Below, piece by piece: positions 42,601 through 51,845 of a stretch of DNA of 64,000 nt. Position numbers and translations under genes: made by a program. This stretch comes from Nemertoderma westbladi (taxonomy: Eukaryota; Xenacoelomorpha; Nemertodermatida; Nemertodermatidae), in the NCBI GenBank assembly GCA_032718475.1, contig JAUCBJ010001135.1, positions 1-64,000 on the forward strand, given 5' to 3'. Under the pieces are notes generated by a model, which was not told the DNA's origin, searched no databases, and was given only the letters and a program-made list of their open reading frames with translations. Each line of letters opens with the position of its first letter. Within the stretch, counting starts at the first letter, position 1.

Positions 42601-44912
42601 CGGTTGTCATCCGCAGTGGTGCGCACCACTGAACAGGCGTTTGAAGGGCTTGAGATTATCCCAAAAGCCTGGATGGTCATCCAGTACTCCACTGGTTTCT
42701 GGTTGAGGTCTCCTTCAGGCCACCACAGAAATCGTAGGCTATCTCGATCCCTATCCAGCGCCTTGACTTGTAAGAACATGCCTTCTATATCTGAGGCGAA
42801 AGCAATTGAATATTGTCTTAATCTTAAGAGTATTCCCAACAAGGATTGGAGTAAGTTGGGTCCGGGTAACAATTCGGAATTAAGGGATTGGCCCATATAG
42901 AGGGCGGAGCCGTCAAACACCACTCGTACCTCATGGGGTTTACCGGGTTTGGGAACGTAATGGTGAGTTAAATAATACGTTCTCTCAGTTATAGGTGTTT
43001 CTTCCGGTACTAGCTCCGCATATCCCTTGCTAATAAATTTCTTCAACTGCATTTGATACATTTCTTTAGCTGAAGAATTTGCCGTAAGGCGTCGATGTAG
43101 TTGAGCAATTCTTTTCTCCGCCAAGGGTCTGTTGTTTACGAACTTTGGTTCTCGCTTTCGGAAAGGTAGACTGATCTCATATCTACCTTGATCTTTAAGA
43201 AAACGTGTAGTTGTCTCTTGGATCTGCTTGGCTCTTTCTTCCTCTACCGATAGGGCCTTATCGTAGGAATTGGGCTCTACAGCCTCTTGAGTAAAGAATC
43301 GTACGGCGTGTTCATCCCGAGTCTTGGCATTATAACGTTCAATGACGTCATTAAGTTCGTCGTTGTAGTCGTCTCGTTCTGATGGAAGAAGGAGCTGACA
43401 TAAGTTCACTTGGTTTTGCCAAGTCTCGTTTTCCTTAAGGAGATCAATGGTATTCTCCTCATCGAAAAGCTGGTGGACATCGTCATTATCTGAGGAGTAT
43501 GGTGTTCCCTCAGTTGGATCGTCTAACTCACTGCTCTCGACTTCCCATTCTCTTACCTGATATACCTGGTCTTTCGGTAATCTTTCCATGAGAGTTCTAC
43601 GGGAAGGGCCAGTAAAGTACCAACCCACTCTAGTTCTTCCCGCATAAGCTTGTAGTGGTTGCGGTTGAGCAGGCCGTTTCTCCAAAGTCTCGAGCGCTTC
43701 ATGCGCGTTTTGACCGATGAGTATTTGCACTCCAGGGTAATCGGTGTTGAATCTAGGTATTTCCAGCTGCTGGGTGAAATCGTCCTCATCCCAATTATAA
43801 GGTTCCACTTGGGTGGTAGCGAAGTTCTTTATCGCCACCATTTTTACTGACCTTATACTATGTTCTCCTAGTTCATCCTGGGGGGTGGACAATGCACCTA
43901 CATAATAATCCGCTATTACTGTAGATTTCCAAACCTGCATAATTCCTGACATGTTTAGCTTAGTTCGGAACTTGGGTTGTCCAGCAAAGATGTCTTCGGC
44001 TAGTTCTTTATCGATGAATGTTCCTGTACTACCGGAGTCAAGGAGGGCGTTCACTACATAACTCCTTTTAGGTCCGTGGACCCTTAACTGTACTACAGGA
44101 AATTCTCGGATTCCTACATTGGAAGGTGGCGCTTTCCAAGATGGTTGTCGATCAGAAGTAGTTAGGGTGAGGTCGCTGTCTGTGTCTTTTTCATACGTAA
44201 GTGCTCGATACGCTGCGGTATTTATCATGTAACAGGATTCATCTTCGTCGGAGAATTCATCTGTATAGAATCCTTCCATCTCAGAGCTTTGGTCAGTGTC
44301 GTTCACATCACTGAATTGGACATGTAGTTCGGAATCACTTACCTGACTCGGGCTGTTTCGTTCGAATTCAGTGTGCAACAAGATATGATGTTTCGCACCG
44401 CACTTTGCACACCTTGTGTCAGAGTAACAGGTTCGCCGTTGGTATCCTTGTCTGAGGCAATTATAACACAACCGTTTATCCCACATGACTTCCCGTCTCT
44501 CCGTTAATGATTTCTTCAGGAATTCATCACACATATTCAAACGGTGGGTCCCGTCACATAGCGCACATTTCGGTTTGATGTTACTTACCTTATTTTGAAT
44601 AACATTGTGCACACTCGTTCTTTCTTCGGGCTTTCTCACGTGAATTCTCTTAGGAGACGTAGGAGGAGTTTTTCTTACCTGTTCTCTCCTGTCATTGGTT
44701 CGAGACTTGAATTTACTTACCTGTTCTTTAGGCGTTTTATTGACATAATAAGATCTTTCAGTGTCTTTCCCGCTATCCTCCCCTTGAGAAGTCTGGCTTT
44801 CGCCGTCGTCTGTATAACACACTGGTGTTACCTTTCTCCTAGAAACGGGTTTCTCACTTACCTTGTTTTCCGGTGTCTTCTCTCTGGACTGTTTTAGGAG
44901 CTGTAATTTCAC
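39669..44912 (-). CDS. pol: BEL-1 Pol (NC-PR-RT-RNaseH-IN)
   Basis: A 1747-codon polyprotein frame. It opens without an ATG and includes the nucleocapsid fingers CALCDGTHRLNMC, CYNCLRQGYQRRTC (Tyr in place of the usual His) and CAKCGAKHHILLH. Protease: ALLDSGSTGTFID. RT: VRVVFDGSA, LLPGPNLL, ASDIEGMFLQV, FGIISSPSNA and YMDDNLKS (near residue 787). RNase H: HVFGDASDMGIG and KVPRAELKAAL. Integrase: zinc region HAGRERVL...CIPCRK and the catalytic triad in GVDLFGPIEV, SDKGTNFIGA and GGSWERLIRS. Gene order and motifs are typical BEL/Pao. All catalytic residues looked for are present. Confidence 0.93.
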   Translation of the reverse strand: MKLQLLKQSREKTPENKVSEKPVSRRKVTPVCYTDDGESQTSQGEDSGKDTERSYYVNKTPKEQVSKFKSRTNDRREQVRKTPPTSPKRIHVRKPEERTSVHNVIQNKVSNIKPKCALCDGTHRLNMCDEFLKKSLTERREVMWDKRLCYNCLRQGYQRRTCYSDTRCAKCGAKHHILLHTEFERNSPSQVSDSELHVQFSDVNDTDQSSEMEGFYTDEFSDEDESCYMINTAAYRALTYEKDTDSDLTLTTSDRQPSWKAPPSNVGIREFPVVQLRVHGPKRSYVVNALLDSGSTGTFIDKELAEDIFAGQPKFRTKLNMSGIMQVWKSTVIADYYVGALSTPQDELGEHSIRSVKMVAIKNFATTQVEPYNWDEDDFTQQLEIPRFNTDYPGVQILIGQNAHEALETLEKRPAQPQPLQAYAGRTRVGWYFTGPSRRTLMERLPKDQVYQVREWEVESSELDDPTEGTPYSSDNDDVHQLFDEENTIDLLKENETWQNQVNLCQLLLPSERDDYNDELNDVIERYNAKTRDEHAVRFFTQEAVEPNSYDKALSVEEERAKQIQETTTRFLKDQGRYEISLPFRKREPKFVNNRPLAEKRIAQLHRRLTANSSAKEMYQMQLKKFISKGYAELVPEETPITERTYYLTHHYVPKPGKPHEVRVVFDGSALYMGQSLNSELLPGPNLLQSLLGILLRLRQYSIAFASDIEGMFLQVKALDRDRDSLRFLWWPEGDLNQKPVEYWMTIQAFGIISSPSNACSVVRTTADDNREAFSKEVIDNIKRDIYMDDNLKSLPSVEEAIDVAEGTVECLKRGGFRLTKFTSNSREFLESIPVEDRGAKDLDLIKDDLPETKTLGLKWDTERDILFFQLKQRDNPVRTKRICLSILSTYFDPLGFISPVILIARSLVQQMWLENHSWDDPLKGELLKKWMKWEDSLPAIENFIISRSYFGHVLPTYSYQLHVFGDASDMGIGIVAYLRVETPDGIKVALVTSKALINNKLKVPRAELKAALYATAIGRNVTEQIDYPLEKTVYWTDALLVLEYITNEVCQFSVFVTNRVAIILSRTTMDQWRHCPGTINPADIASRGATPQELVDTPDWLGGPDFLYKEEEEWPPHLTAAEIRQAKGAEKVKPKTRASKSKLFKPMVDLSVLHTSGDDTLDQKPTATNKLVVEIREKDWKSGIPDVSQGLSPLLQRAIHHYSSWNRLCKAITYLKRCFHHHYSGMKTKSDTAPLTLVQVHVVKDLPKYKISDRFLKEKISYQEHEETNKQMLRLLQCYEDSDKYFLLLRNPQMRLRDRFSSTMIDGLIRVGGRLTNAPLSFDTKFPILIRNLEIQVKMIVDVHSKLYHAGRERVLSEIRTRYYFYKPRRALNQVLRNCIPCRKAFSRPLTQREAELPRERVSFYEPPFTNTGVDLFGPIEVYRARTIVKRWCVIFVCMTCRAIHLDMVNDLSTNSFLLSLRRQIARFGTSNTMRSDKGTNFIGANNEIKAYVKDWNQRQVDDQLRVTASSWTFNAADAPWWGGSWERLIRSVKTAFHFIVPCRAYLTDELLRTLMEEIAAYLNERPLMPVSSSPDSLEALTPAHFLLKKPVAMLPQSEITDGDEYCRQTWQLMQLLSRRFADHFEKHYLPTLQLQTKWFAQQENVSAGDMVLIVDVDLPCKRWQTGRIIETHISDDGLVRSVELVVMRRNFKKPGIVFETQQLNRPVGRLCLLERDRELSGNYGRQDTLPTTTSLIQQTSRDSPT

Positions 44913-45126
44913 TTCTCCATTAAGAATGACATGAGATCAGCCATGGTAGGGTCTCGTCATTGTTGTTCCATCATATATAACACTTTCTTATCCCAGCGTG
45001 TACCTACTCCACCCTTCGGAAAAGTAGAAGCCACGGCTCCAATAACCATAGAACTCTGATATTCATGAGACTTACCTAACCAATCTAATTGTCTACAGAT
45101 CTCTTGAATCTCATCGGAAAACTCTA
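44913..45126 (-). pseudogene. Broken gag-pol junction of BEL-1
   Basis: Between the gag stop (45127-45129) and the pol frame, coding sequence continues in another frame (FSDEIQEICRQLDWLG ... STFPKGGVGTRWDKKV), matching the part of BEL Gag that usually follows the DUF1759-like block. It is closed by TGA at 44957-44959, and the frame changes again before pol. So one frame change, one stop and a second frame change lie within 220 bp. They may be inactivating lesions or, less likely, recoding. A strong AG|GTAAGT donor and a TTACAG acceptor also lie here. Confidence 0.7.
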
Positions 45127-47766
45127 TTATCCCGAACTAATGAACTTTCGGGGCGCTACTAATTTTGCATACAAATATTTAGCTATGTTATTCCTATTAC
45201 CATACCTGATGTTTAGTGTATCCCAAACTTGTCTTAATCCATCTGGATGTCCAATAAACTTTAACGCCATTAACTTGGGAGATCCTTCCAAGCACTCGAT
45301 GAGGAATCTAAGTTTCTCTCCATTAGATAGTACAGAGTTCTGTATGTTATCTTTATAATATTCATTAAAAGGTAACCATTTCATCTCATCTCCATTGAAC
45401 TTGACTATCTCTCCCACCTTTACCGCTTGACGGGCTTCGGTTCTAGCCATTTGACGCGTAAAACTTTCTTGGGCCATCGTGTTATTTAATATCGAGTTAT
45501 TGGTATATAAATTTCTCGGATTATTATCAAGTCTATATGGGATATCATTGTCAACAGGTTTATAATTACCCTTAATAGGGTTCACTATAGGAGTTTCTAC
45601 TTCGCTAGCAGTATATATGCGTGTAGGCTCCACACCTTGCGCATGAAATACTTCAGACCTAACAGGTTGACACATTGTTACCGGGGTTGGTGGTATACCC
45701 TTTTGTGTATTTACTAATTTATCGCGTTCTAACGCGATACTTTGCTGCACTTCTTGCAACTCTAACCTACTCTCTCTAATTGTTCCCTTTAACTGCTGCA
45801 CAGTTCCCTCCATCTCCTGGGCCTGCTGAGAGGAGCGAGAATGTTGTTCCCTCAGCTGTCTGAGCAGGAGACCCATCTCCCGCCGTCCCTCATCTACCCA
45901 CCCGACCGCCGAAGCGGGAGGCGCCAACGTTGTAGCGGGCGGACGAGGGACAACGGGCGACAAATCATTAATATTTCGCTCGGAGTCCAGGACATGAACA
46001 TTTTCAAGGGTGGTTCTGTGGGGCACATGTAGCTTAGTGCTGTGCAGAGGGAATTTAGAGGTAGGTTCAGGGAGTACAGGTGTCTCTATCACCGAAGGGG
46101 TGGCTTCGAGAACAGGCCTAATTATTTCAGGCTCATCTACTATAGTAGGGAGTCTTTCTATTTTAATTATTTGGTCTGTGGGTTCTGTACTATCTAAGTT
46201 TGTGTTATTTAGTTGCCTTCTAACAGCTGGGGGCAAATCAGGCAATTTCTGACGGTGGGATATTCTTCTACGTCTGCTTAGACGAGATCTATTTACTCCG
46301 CCTTCAGTATCGGTGGTATCGCCTTCCTCAGATGATGTATATCCCTGTCTTTTGGGAGTAGATCGACTCATCATCTGCATATTACTAGCTGTTAACTGTT
46401 TATTGAAGTTGTCTTGCCTCTCTTGAAGATTTTCCAACTCTAGTTGGGTTGTCTCTTCAGATGCCATCCGTTCTGCTTCTGCCACTGCCTCTGCTGCTGC
46501 CACTGCCGCCTTTCTTTCCGCTTCGGCCTCTGCCACTGCCGCTTTTCTTTCCGCTTCTGCCGCTGCCACTGCTGCTGCCACTGCCGCTGTCTTTCTATCT
46601 TCTATACGTTTTTTCTTTACTTGTTCTTCTTGAACCTTAGCGATGCGGATGCTTTCATCAAATTTAGCTTGGTTCGCAGCTATCCTATCCACATCGATTG
46701 CGTCCAACACAAGCTTGGCTCCTACACTATTAGGGCTAAGCCCCTCTAGTCTTCTCCTCAACTCTTCATCTCCTACAAAACGTTGATAGTCCGACAGATA
46801 GATGTCAATAGCATTCCTCTTATGCGGTTTCTCCACCGTCGCTTCACTTTCCACTTGGGAAAATGTGGCGTCTGTTGATTCTCCATGGGTTGAGCGCTCA
46901 TCTAGCTGAGCTTTCCACTGAGCCGTTCCTTGAACCTGGAGACTCACCCGTTGAAACCAAGTCTTTACGGCAACTTGCAACGACGTGTCTTGTCTTCTTT
47001 TAGAAGCCTCCTCAAAGGCCGATAAGATTAGCCTGATTCGTAGAATTCTTTCTCTAACTTGATAAAGCAGCTGTCCCTGCTCTTGAGGTCCTTGGGGTTG
47101 TTGAAACAGTTGTTCTTTTAATCGCTCCATAGAGCTGAAGAATCCCTGTACGTATCCTGCTGCTGACCTCTTCCACACAGCTGGATCGATGGTTTCTTTT
47201 GTTACTCCCATCCTGTGTATGTCTTCCCAGGCAGCTTCCGATAAGTCAAAAGGTAGTCCGGGTCCGGGGAAGTTCCATTGCGACTCGACAATAGACTTCA
47301 GTTCTTCCCTTGTGTATCCCGCATAACTATCCTTAGTCGATCGCTTATTTCTCGCCCAATCAATCTGGTGTTCCTCCACCGCAATCAATAACCTCGTGAG
47401 TACGGCTGCAGGAAGGATGAGAAGGGGGTCCGAATAAACCGCATCTGTCATCTTTGCTCCGTGCTCGGGTGTCAGCTCTACGGTATCCGCACTACTGGAG
47501 CTGTCGGGCCGCTGAGAAATAAGTTCTCGGCTCGTGGGTAGTTGCTGTTCTGCTGCTTCTTGGTCCCGCTTGACCTGAGCTCGAGTGCCTATGATAGACC
47601 TACGATGTTGGACTAGCCTAGGGTCTGATATTACTACGGGAGGGATGATCTTTCTTACAGTAGGAGGTGAGTTGAACTTCGGTCCTACACGTTCCACACT
47701 CCTATCTGGGTCACATATGGTTGTATCTAGGAGACTGTCTGACAGGTTTTGCTTTGTGTCAGACAT
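45127..47766 (-). CDS. gag: BEL-1 Gag, with long N-terminal extension
   Basis: 879 codons from ATG. The C-terminal 110 residues (VKFNGDEMKWLPFNEYY, LSNGEKLRFLIECLEGSPK, VWDTLNIRYGN) are the DUF1759-like core of BEL/Pao Gag. The preceding 750 residues are unusual: a conserved region (DPLLILPAAVLTRLLIAVEE, VWKRSAAGYVQGFF), an Ala/Glu-rich coiled coil (EAERKAAVAEAEAERKAAV), a basic SRLSRRRRISHR patch, and a further coiled coil (LLRQLREQHSRSSQQAQEME). The second copy at 58967 shares the same start and layout, so the extension is a real part of the protein. Capsid assembly and RNA packaging are the expected roles. Confidence 0.85.
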   Translation of the reverse strand: MSDTKQNLSDSLLDTTICDPDRSVERVGPKFNSPPTVRKIIPPVVISDPRLVQHRRSIIGTRAQVKRDQEAAEQQLPTSRELISQRPDSSSSADTVELTPEHGAKMTDAVYSDPLLILPAAVLTRLLIAVEEHQIDWARNKRSTKDSYAGYTREELKSIVESQWNFPGPGLPFDLSEAAWEDIHRMGVTKETIDPAVWKRSAAGYVQGFFSSMERLKEQLFQQPQGPQEQGQLLYQVRERILRIRLILSAFEEASKRRQDTSLQVAVKTWFQRVSLQVQGTAQWKAQLDERSTHGESTDATFSQVESEATVEKPHKRNAIDIYLSDYQRFVGDEELRRRLEGLSPNSVGAKLVLDAIDVDRIAANQAKFDESIRIAKVQEEQVKKKRIEDRKTAAVAAAVAAAEAERKAAVAEAEAERKAAVAAAEAVAEAERMASEETTQLELENLQERQDNFNKQLTASNMQMMSRSTPKRQGYTSSEEGDTTDTEGGVNRSRLSRRRRISHRQKLPDLPPAVRRQLNNTNLDSTEPTDQIIKIERLPTIVDEPEIIRPVLEATPSVIETPVLPEPTSKFPLHSTKLHVPHRTTLENVHVLDSERNINDLSPVVPRPPATTLAPPASAVGWVDEGRREMGLLLRQLREQHSRSSQQAQEMEGTVQQLKGTIRESRLELQEVQQSIALERDKLVNTQKGIPPTPVTMCQPVRSEVFHAQGVEPTRIYTASEVETPIVNPIKGNYKPVDNDIPYRLDNNPRNLYTNNSILNNTMAQESFTRQMARTEARQAVKVGEIVKFNGDEMKWLPFNEYYKDNIQNSVLSNGEKLRFLIECLEGSPKLMALKFIGHPDGLRQVWDTLNIRYGNRNNIAKYLYAKLVAPRKFISSG

Positions 47767-48072
47767 GTTGGTTTGTACAGTTGAATGCCTACTGCTATAT
47801 TACAGTTTAAGCAAGTCTAGTAATTCAGTATCACGGTTAGCCTAGTAATTAATTACCGATACTGCTACTCAGTGTAGCGTGATATATATATAATATATTA
47901 GAATACCGGTATGCTTATAGTATATATATAAGTATTATTACAGACTAGGTTCGTCACAGAATACCGGTATATAATTCCAGCACAAATATATATAAATATA
48001 TAATAGGCCTATCGTGGATACCGGTATGCAGTTTACACTTATAGTATATATAAGTATAATTATTAACTAGAA
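47767..48072 (-). other. BEL-1 leader, part next to gag
   Basis: AT-rich with ATACCGGTAT palindromes. It forms, with 51846-52050, a set of about 120-bp imperfect tandem units (ATTACAGAATACCGGTAT ... TATAATAGGCCTAT ... ATATATAAGTAT). The RTE at 48073 is inserted inside this set. Confidence 0.7.
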
Positions 48073-51000
48073 GGTCAGGTCAGGTATTCTAGGTCATTGA
48101 TCAAGAAAACTTGCCACCTCCATGCAGCATAAAGGAGGTGCTACCTGTAGCTGCATAGACCCTCTTACTAGGGCAAATCTGGTCCTGTAACTAGGACCCC
48201 CTTCGTTCTGGGATAAGGACGCCCTTGGTCCTGGATTAACGACCCATATACTTGGCTGCAGGGGTATATGGCCTGACCAGGCAGATGGTGATCTACCAAT
48301 GGCTGGTCAGGAGTAGAGTGTTGTCATGTCCACTCTGAGAGCACTTCACTGCGACCTGCACCTGGCAGCAAGGGTACAGGGCATGACCCAGCAGATGAGC
48401 TGCAACAGCCAATGGTGGGTCATGTGCGCCAGAGTAGATATGGGTGATGGGCCTCATATCTGACTCCATTGCGACACCCACCCCGTGGAATGGCAAACCA
48501 GGGTGTGGTATTTGCCCCGAGAGCTGACTCGGCAAAAAGCACCCCCCAACCCCCACTATGGATTACATTAGCAATGCGGAGGTCCGGCCACTAGAGGCCA
48601 GTGGAATTACCGGACACAATCGGCCTCACAGGCGTCAGTTAACTCCTGACCGGCTGCCTGTCTCACCCCCTACTGGAGAGAGAGCAGCCAACAATTCTTT
48701 GAGTCCCTTTCCTGATGACCTTTCTGGCCCAAACCCTGGGTCACCAGGGAGGCCAGATTGTGATGGGGAGACGGATTCTGGAGTTGGAGGCTACTCTCAT
48801 GTCCCACCCCGACCAACAAAGCCATTGGTGAATCTGAGGCAAGTCACTAGACTAGCCTCAGTAAACACCCTAACACTCGGGTCCCCAATGCGACAAGGTG
48901 AGCTGACTGCCTTGGCAGATAAGCTTTCTCTTAGCGCAGTGGGTGTTCAAGAGCACCGAATGCAGACTGGACAGACTGATGAGGTTCTGATTAAGGACAT
49001 GGGGGGCGGTTGGCGACTTGCCCTCGCGTCAGCAGATGATAGTGGCAATGGTGGAATTGGTCTATTGATGAATCCAACTGCACATGCAGCATTGGACAAA
49101 ATAGACCAAATCTCTAACCGCATCATCCGTTGCCACTTCTCATGTTCTGGAAGACTGGCTAAGAAGTTTCCTAAGGTGGTTCTGATTGTGTGCTACTCTC
49201 CAACTAGTGTTGCCCCTGTAGAGGAGGTGGAAAATTTCTACCACAATCTACAAGCAGCTACTGATGGAGTGGATCAGCATGCATTCTTAACATTCCTGGG
49301 AGACTTTAATGCAAGTCTGCATCAATCACCTACATCGCCCTGGGTCTATAGCAATAGTGTTAACCGAAATTCTGTCCATCTTCAGGATTTTATCTCTGGA
49401 AATGGATTGTTTTCGGCTGGAACCCAGTTCAAGAAGCGAACTGGAAAGCTATGGACTCATAGTGGACCCAGTGGTCACAAGTCCCAGATAGACCATATTC
49501 TGTTTCGTAGGAAATACAGGAGCTCTATACAAGACTGTATTGCATTTACACTTCGACCCTTCTCCAGTGATCACCGCCTTATTGTGGCCAAGGTAAGACT
49601 TAGTCTGCGTGCTAGCAGAACAATGAAATCTGCCTTGCCGCGGCATGACTGGTCCTCTCTGTTGCAACAGCCAAGTGTGAGATCCAGCTTCACACTACAG
49701 CTGAGCAACAGGTATGAGGCTCTTGCCTCTGAGGCGGCAGATCACTGTGAGGGCTATACTGCCTTTACAGAAGCAGTTAAGTTAGCAGCTGCAGAAACAG
49801 TTCCTGTATACCCTCGAAACAGGAAAAGGGCCCCCTGGACTGACAACAAAATTCAGAAGTGCCGAAATGACCTTCATAAGGCGCAGAAAGAGTCCCGACT
49901 CAAACAGACTACAGCGGCCAAGAATGCAGTTAAGGCTGCATCTAGGTCCCTGAACAGGCAGTACTCTGTTAATCTACAGGAGCTAATAAACCAACAGGTT
50001 GATGCCATCAATGATGCTGACGACAGCAGGCAATCATCCCAGGCATGGAAATCGATCAATCTGCTTACTGGGCGGAAAAGCCAACCAACCACCAAGGTTA
50101 AGGCTGAATCACCAGCCGATCGCCTCAATGGTTGGAAAGCCCACTTTGAAAAGCTCCTCAATAATGACAGGGTATTGCCTGATAACTTTATAGAAGTAAA
50201 AGTGTCTGAGTCTGTACTCCCAGATATTCCCATTGGCGATATCTCCTTTGCAGAAGTGAAGGCTGCTGCAAAGAGCATTAAGACCAATCGTGCCAGTGGA
50301 GTAGATGGTGTTCCCCCTGAGGTCTTTAAAATACCCGAGTGTTTAAAGCTCATCTATCCCATCATAGTAGACATGTACCGAACAACAAGAGTCCCACAAG
50401 AAATGAAAACAAATAAGTTGGTGCCAGTTCCCAAGAAGGGCAACCTAACACTCTATGGTTCTTTTCGGGGAATCTCATTGATCTCGATTGCTGCAAAGCT
50501 ATACAATAGGATTCTATTAAATCGCATCAGGGATCCCATTGAGAGACTGCTCCGTGGAAATCAGAATGGGTTCCGCAAAGGTCGTGGAACCATGGAGCCC
50601 ATTTTGGCACTTAGAAGGATAATTGAAGAATTATCAAAAAAGAATGACAGGCATCTGGCTGTTATCTTTGTTGACTTCTTCAAGGCCTTTGATTCAGTCT
50701 CTCGCTCACGTATGTTCAGCATACTTTCATTATATGGGATTCCTGATGAAATTATTGCAGCAATCAGATCAGTATACGATGGTTCGACAACATTTGTGTC
50801 TACTGTTGACGGTGATACAGAACCATTTGAAGTGTTATGGGGCGTCCTCCAAGGAGACACACTTGCACCATTCTTGTTCATTATTGTGGTTGACTATGTT
50901 CTACGCATGTCCTTAGATCATCATAATGATGATGGGGTGATGATAACTCCACCTACTGGCTCCAGAAGTCGAGGAAATCCTGCCAAGTACCTAACTGATC

Positions 51001-51833
51001 TAGACTTTGCTGATGACTTAGGAGTACTCTCAGAATCATTAGAGGGAACCCAACGGCTCCTCAGCTCATTAGAACATGCTGCTTCTAGTGTTGGTCTTTT
51101 TATTAACTCCAGAAAGACCAAAATTCTGACAGTTAACTTTGAAAGTCCTCAGCAAGTCTCTGATCGGATGAGCATAAGCTCAAAAGATGGTATGCTTGAG
51201 CATGTGGACGACTTCTGTTACCTGGGATCATGGATCCGGAAGTCAGGTGAGGACCTTCGAATACGTAAGGGAAAGGCATGGGCAGCCTTGAATAGGCTTT
51301 CCAGGATTTGGAAGTCACCGAGAATTAATCGGAAACTTAAGGTCCGATTATTTAGAGCAGCAGTAGTTCCGGTACTCCTCTACAGGAGTCCATGCTGGGC
51401 TCTAACTGCTGAGGACACCAAATCTCTGGATGGCACATTCACAAGAATGCTACGCCGGGTTCACTGTGTCAAGTACAATGCACACATCTCCAACCAGACA
51501 CTATATAACATTGGAGGTGTCTCATTGGTTCCCCCAAGCTTGACACTAGAACAAAATCGCCTCCGCTTTGCAGGACATTGCTTTCGCCGTGAGGACCAGC
51601 CAGTGCATAATCTTGTACTTTGGCAGCCTCATGGAGTGAATAAGCATGGTGGACAGCCCATGACTTTCTTGAGACGCATCTTAAAGGACACTGGCCTTAA
51701 AGATGCGGATGATCTAGCAAATGTCATGGGTGATAGGGAGTTGTGGCGGTGCAATTTTGTTGACAAGCCGGCACAGCATTCTTAAAAATGCAGCTGCAAT
51801 GCAGCATGCCGATCCTAGTAGTAGTAGTAGTAG
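48073..51833 (+). mobile_element. Complete RTE-type LINE nested in BEL-1
   Basis: 3761 bp flanked by direct TATTAACTAGAA (48061-48072, 51834-51845), a 12-bp TSD. It has a 485-bp 5' UTR beginning GGTCAGGTCAGG, one long ORF and a short 3' UTR ending in (GTA)n, the microsatellite type of tail common in the RTE group. Oriented opposite to the host BEL element. Confidence 0.93.
48558..51785 (+). CDS. RTE ORF: APE endonuclease and reverse transcriptase
   Basis: 1075 residues, apparently intact. A Pro-rich N-terminal segment is followed by an apurinic-type endonuclease (about residues 95-330): SVNTLTLG, GVQEHRMQ, GGIGLLM, VLIVCYSPTS, FLGDFNASL, SQIDHILFRR and SSDHRLI. The metal-binding and catalytic positions N, E, D/N, D and DH are therefore all present. 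RT follows (about 530-850): ASGVDGVPPEV, FRGISLISIAAKLYNRIL, QNGFRKGRGT, VIFVDFFKAFDSV, GVLQGDTLAPFLF, LDFADDLGVLS (FADD at 817-820) and INSRKTKIL. The C-terminus has TRMLRRVHCVKY and RFAGHCFRR motifs common in RTE proteins. It nicks target DNA and copies its RNA in place. Confidence 0.93.
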   Translation: MDYISNAEVRPLEASGITGHNRPHRRQLTPDRLPVSPPTGERAANNSLSPFPDDLSGPNPGSPGRPDCDGETDSGVGGYSHVPPRPTKPLVNLRQVTRLASVNTLTLGSPMRQGELTALADKLSLSAVGVQEHRMQTGQTDEVLIKDMGGGWRLALASADDSGNGGIGLLMNPTAHAALDKIDQISNRIIRCHFSCSGRLAKKFPKVVLIVCYSPTSVAPVEEVENFYHNLQAATDGVDQHAFLTFLGDFNASLHQSPTSPWVYSNSVNRNSVHLQDFISGNGLFSAGTQFKKRTGKLWTHSGPSGHKSQIDHILFRRKYRSSIQDCIAFTLRPFSSDHRLIVAKVRLSLRASRTMKSALPRHDWSSLLQQPSVRSSFTLQLSNRYEALASEAADHCEGYTAFTEAVKLAAAETVPVYPRNRKRAPWTDNKIQKCRNDLHKAQKESRLKQTTAAKNAVKAASRSLNRQYSVNLQELINQQVDAINDADDSRQSSQAWKSINLLTGRKSQPTTKVKAESPADRLNGWKAHFEKLLNNDRVLPDNFIEVKVSESVLPDIPIGDISFAEVKAAAKSIKTNRASGVDGVPPEVFKIPECLKLIYPIIVDMYRTTRVPQEMKTNKLVPVPKKGNLTLYGSFRGISLISIAAKLYNRILLNRIRDPIERLLRGNQNGFRKGRGTMEPILALRRIIEELSKKNDRHLAVIFVDFFKAFDSVSRSRMFSILSLYGIPDEIIAAIRSVYDGSTTFVSTVDGDTEPFEVLWGVLQGDTLAPFLFIIVVDYVLRMSLDHHNDDGVMITPPTGSRSRGNPAKYLTDLDFADDLGVLSESLEGTQRLLSSLEHAASSVGLFINSRKTKILTVNFESPQQVSDRMSISSKDGMLEHVDDFCYLGSWIRKSGEDLRIRKGKAWAALNRLSRIWKSPRINRKLKVRLFRAAVVPVLLYRSPCWALTAEDTKSLDGTFTRMLRRVHCVKYNAHISNQTLYNIGGVSLVPPSLTLEQNRLRFAGHCFRREDQPVHNLVLWQPHGVNKHGGQPMTFLRRILKDTGLKDADDLANVMGDRELWRCNFVDKPAQHS

Positions 51834-51845
51834 TATTAACTAGAA

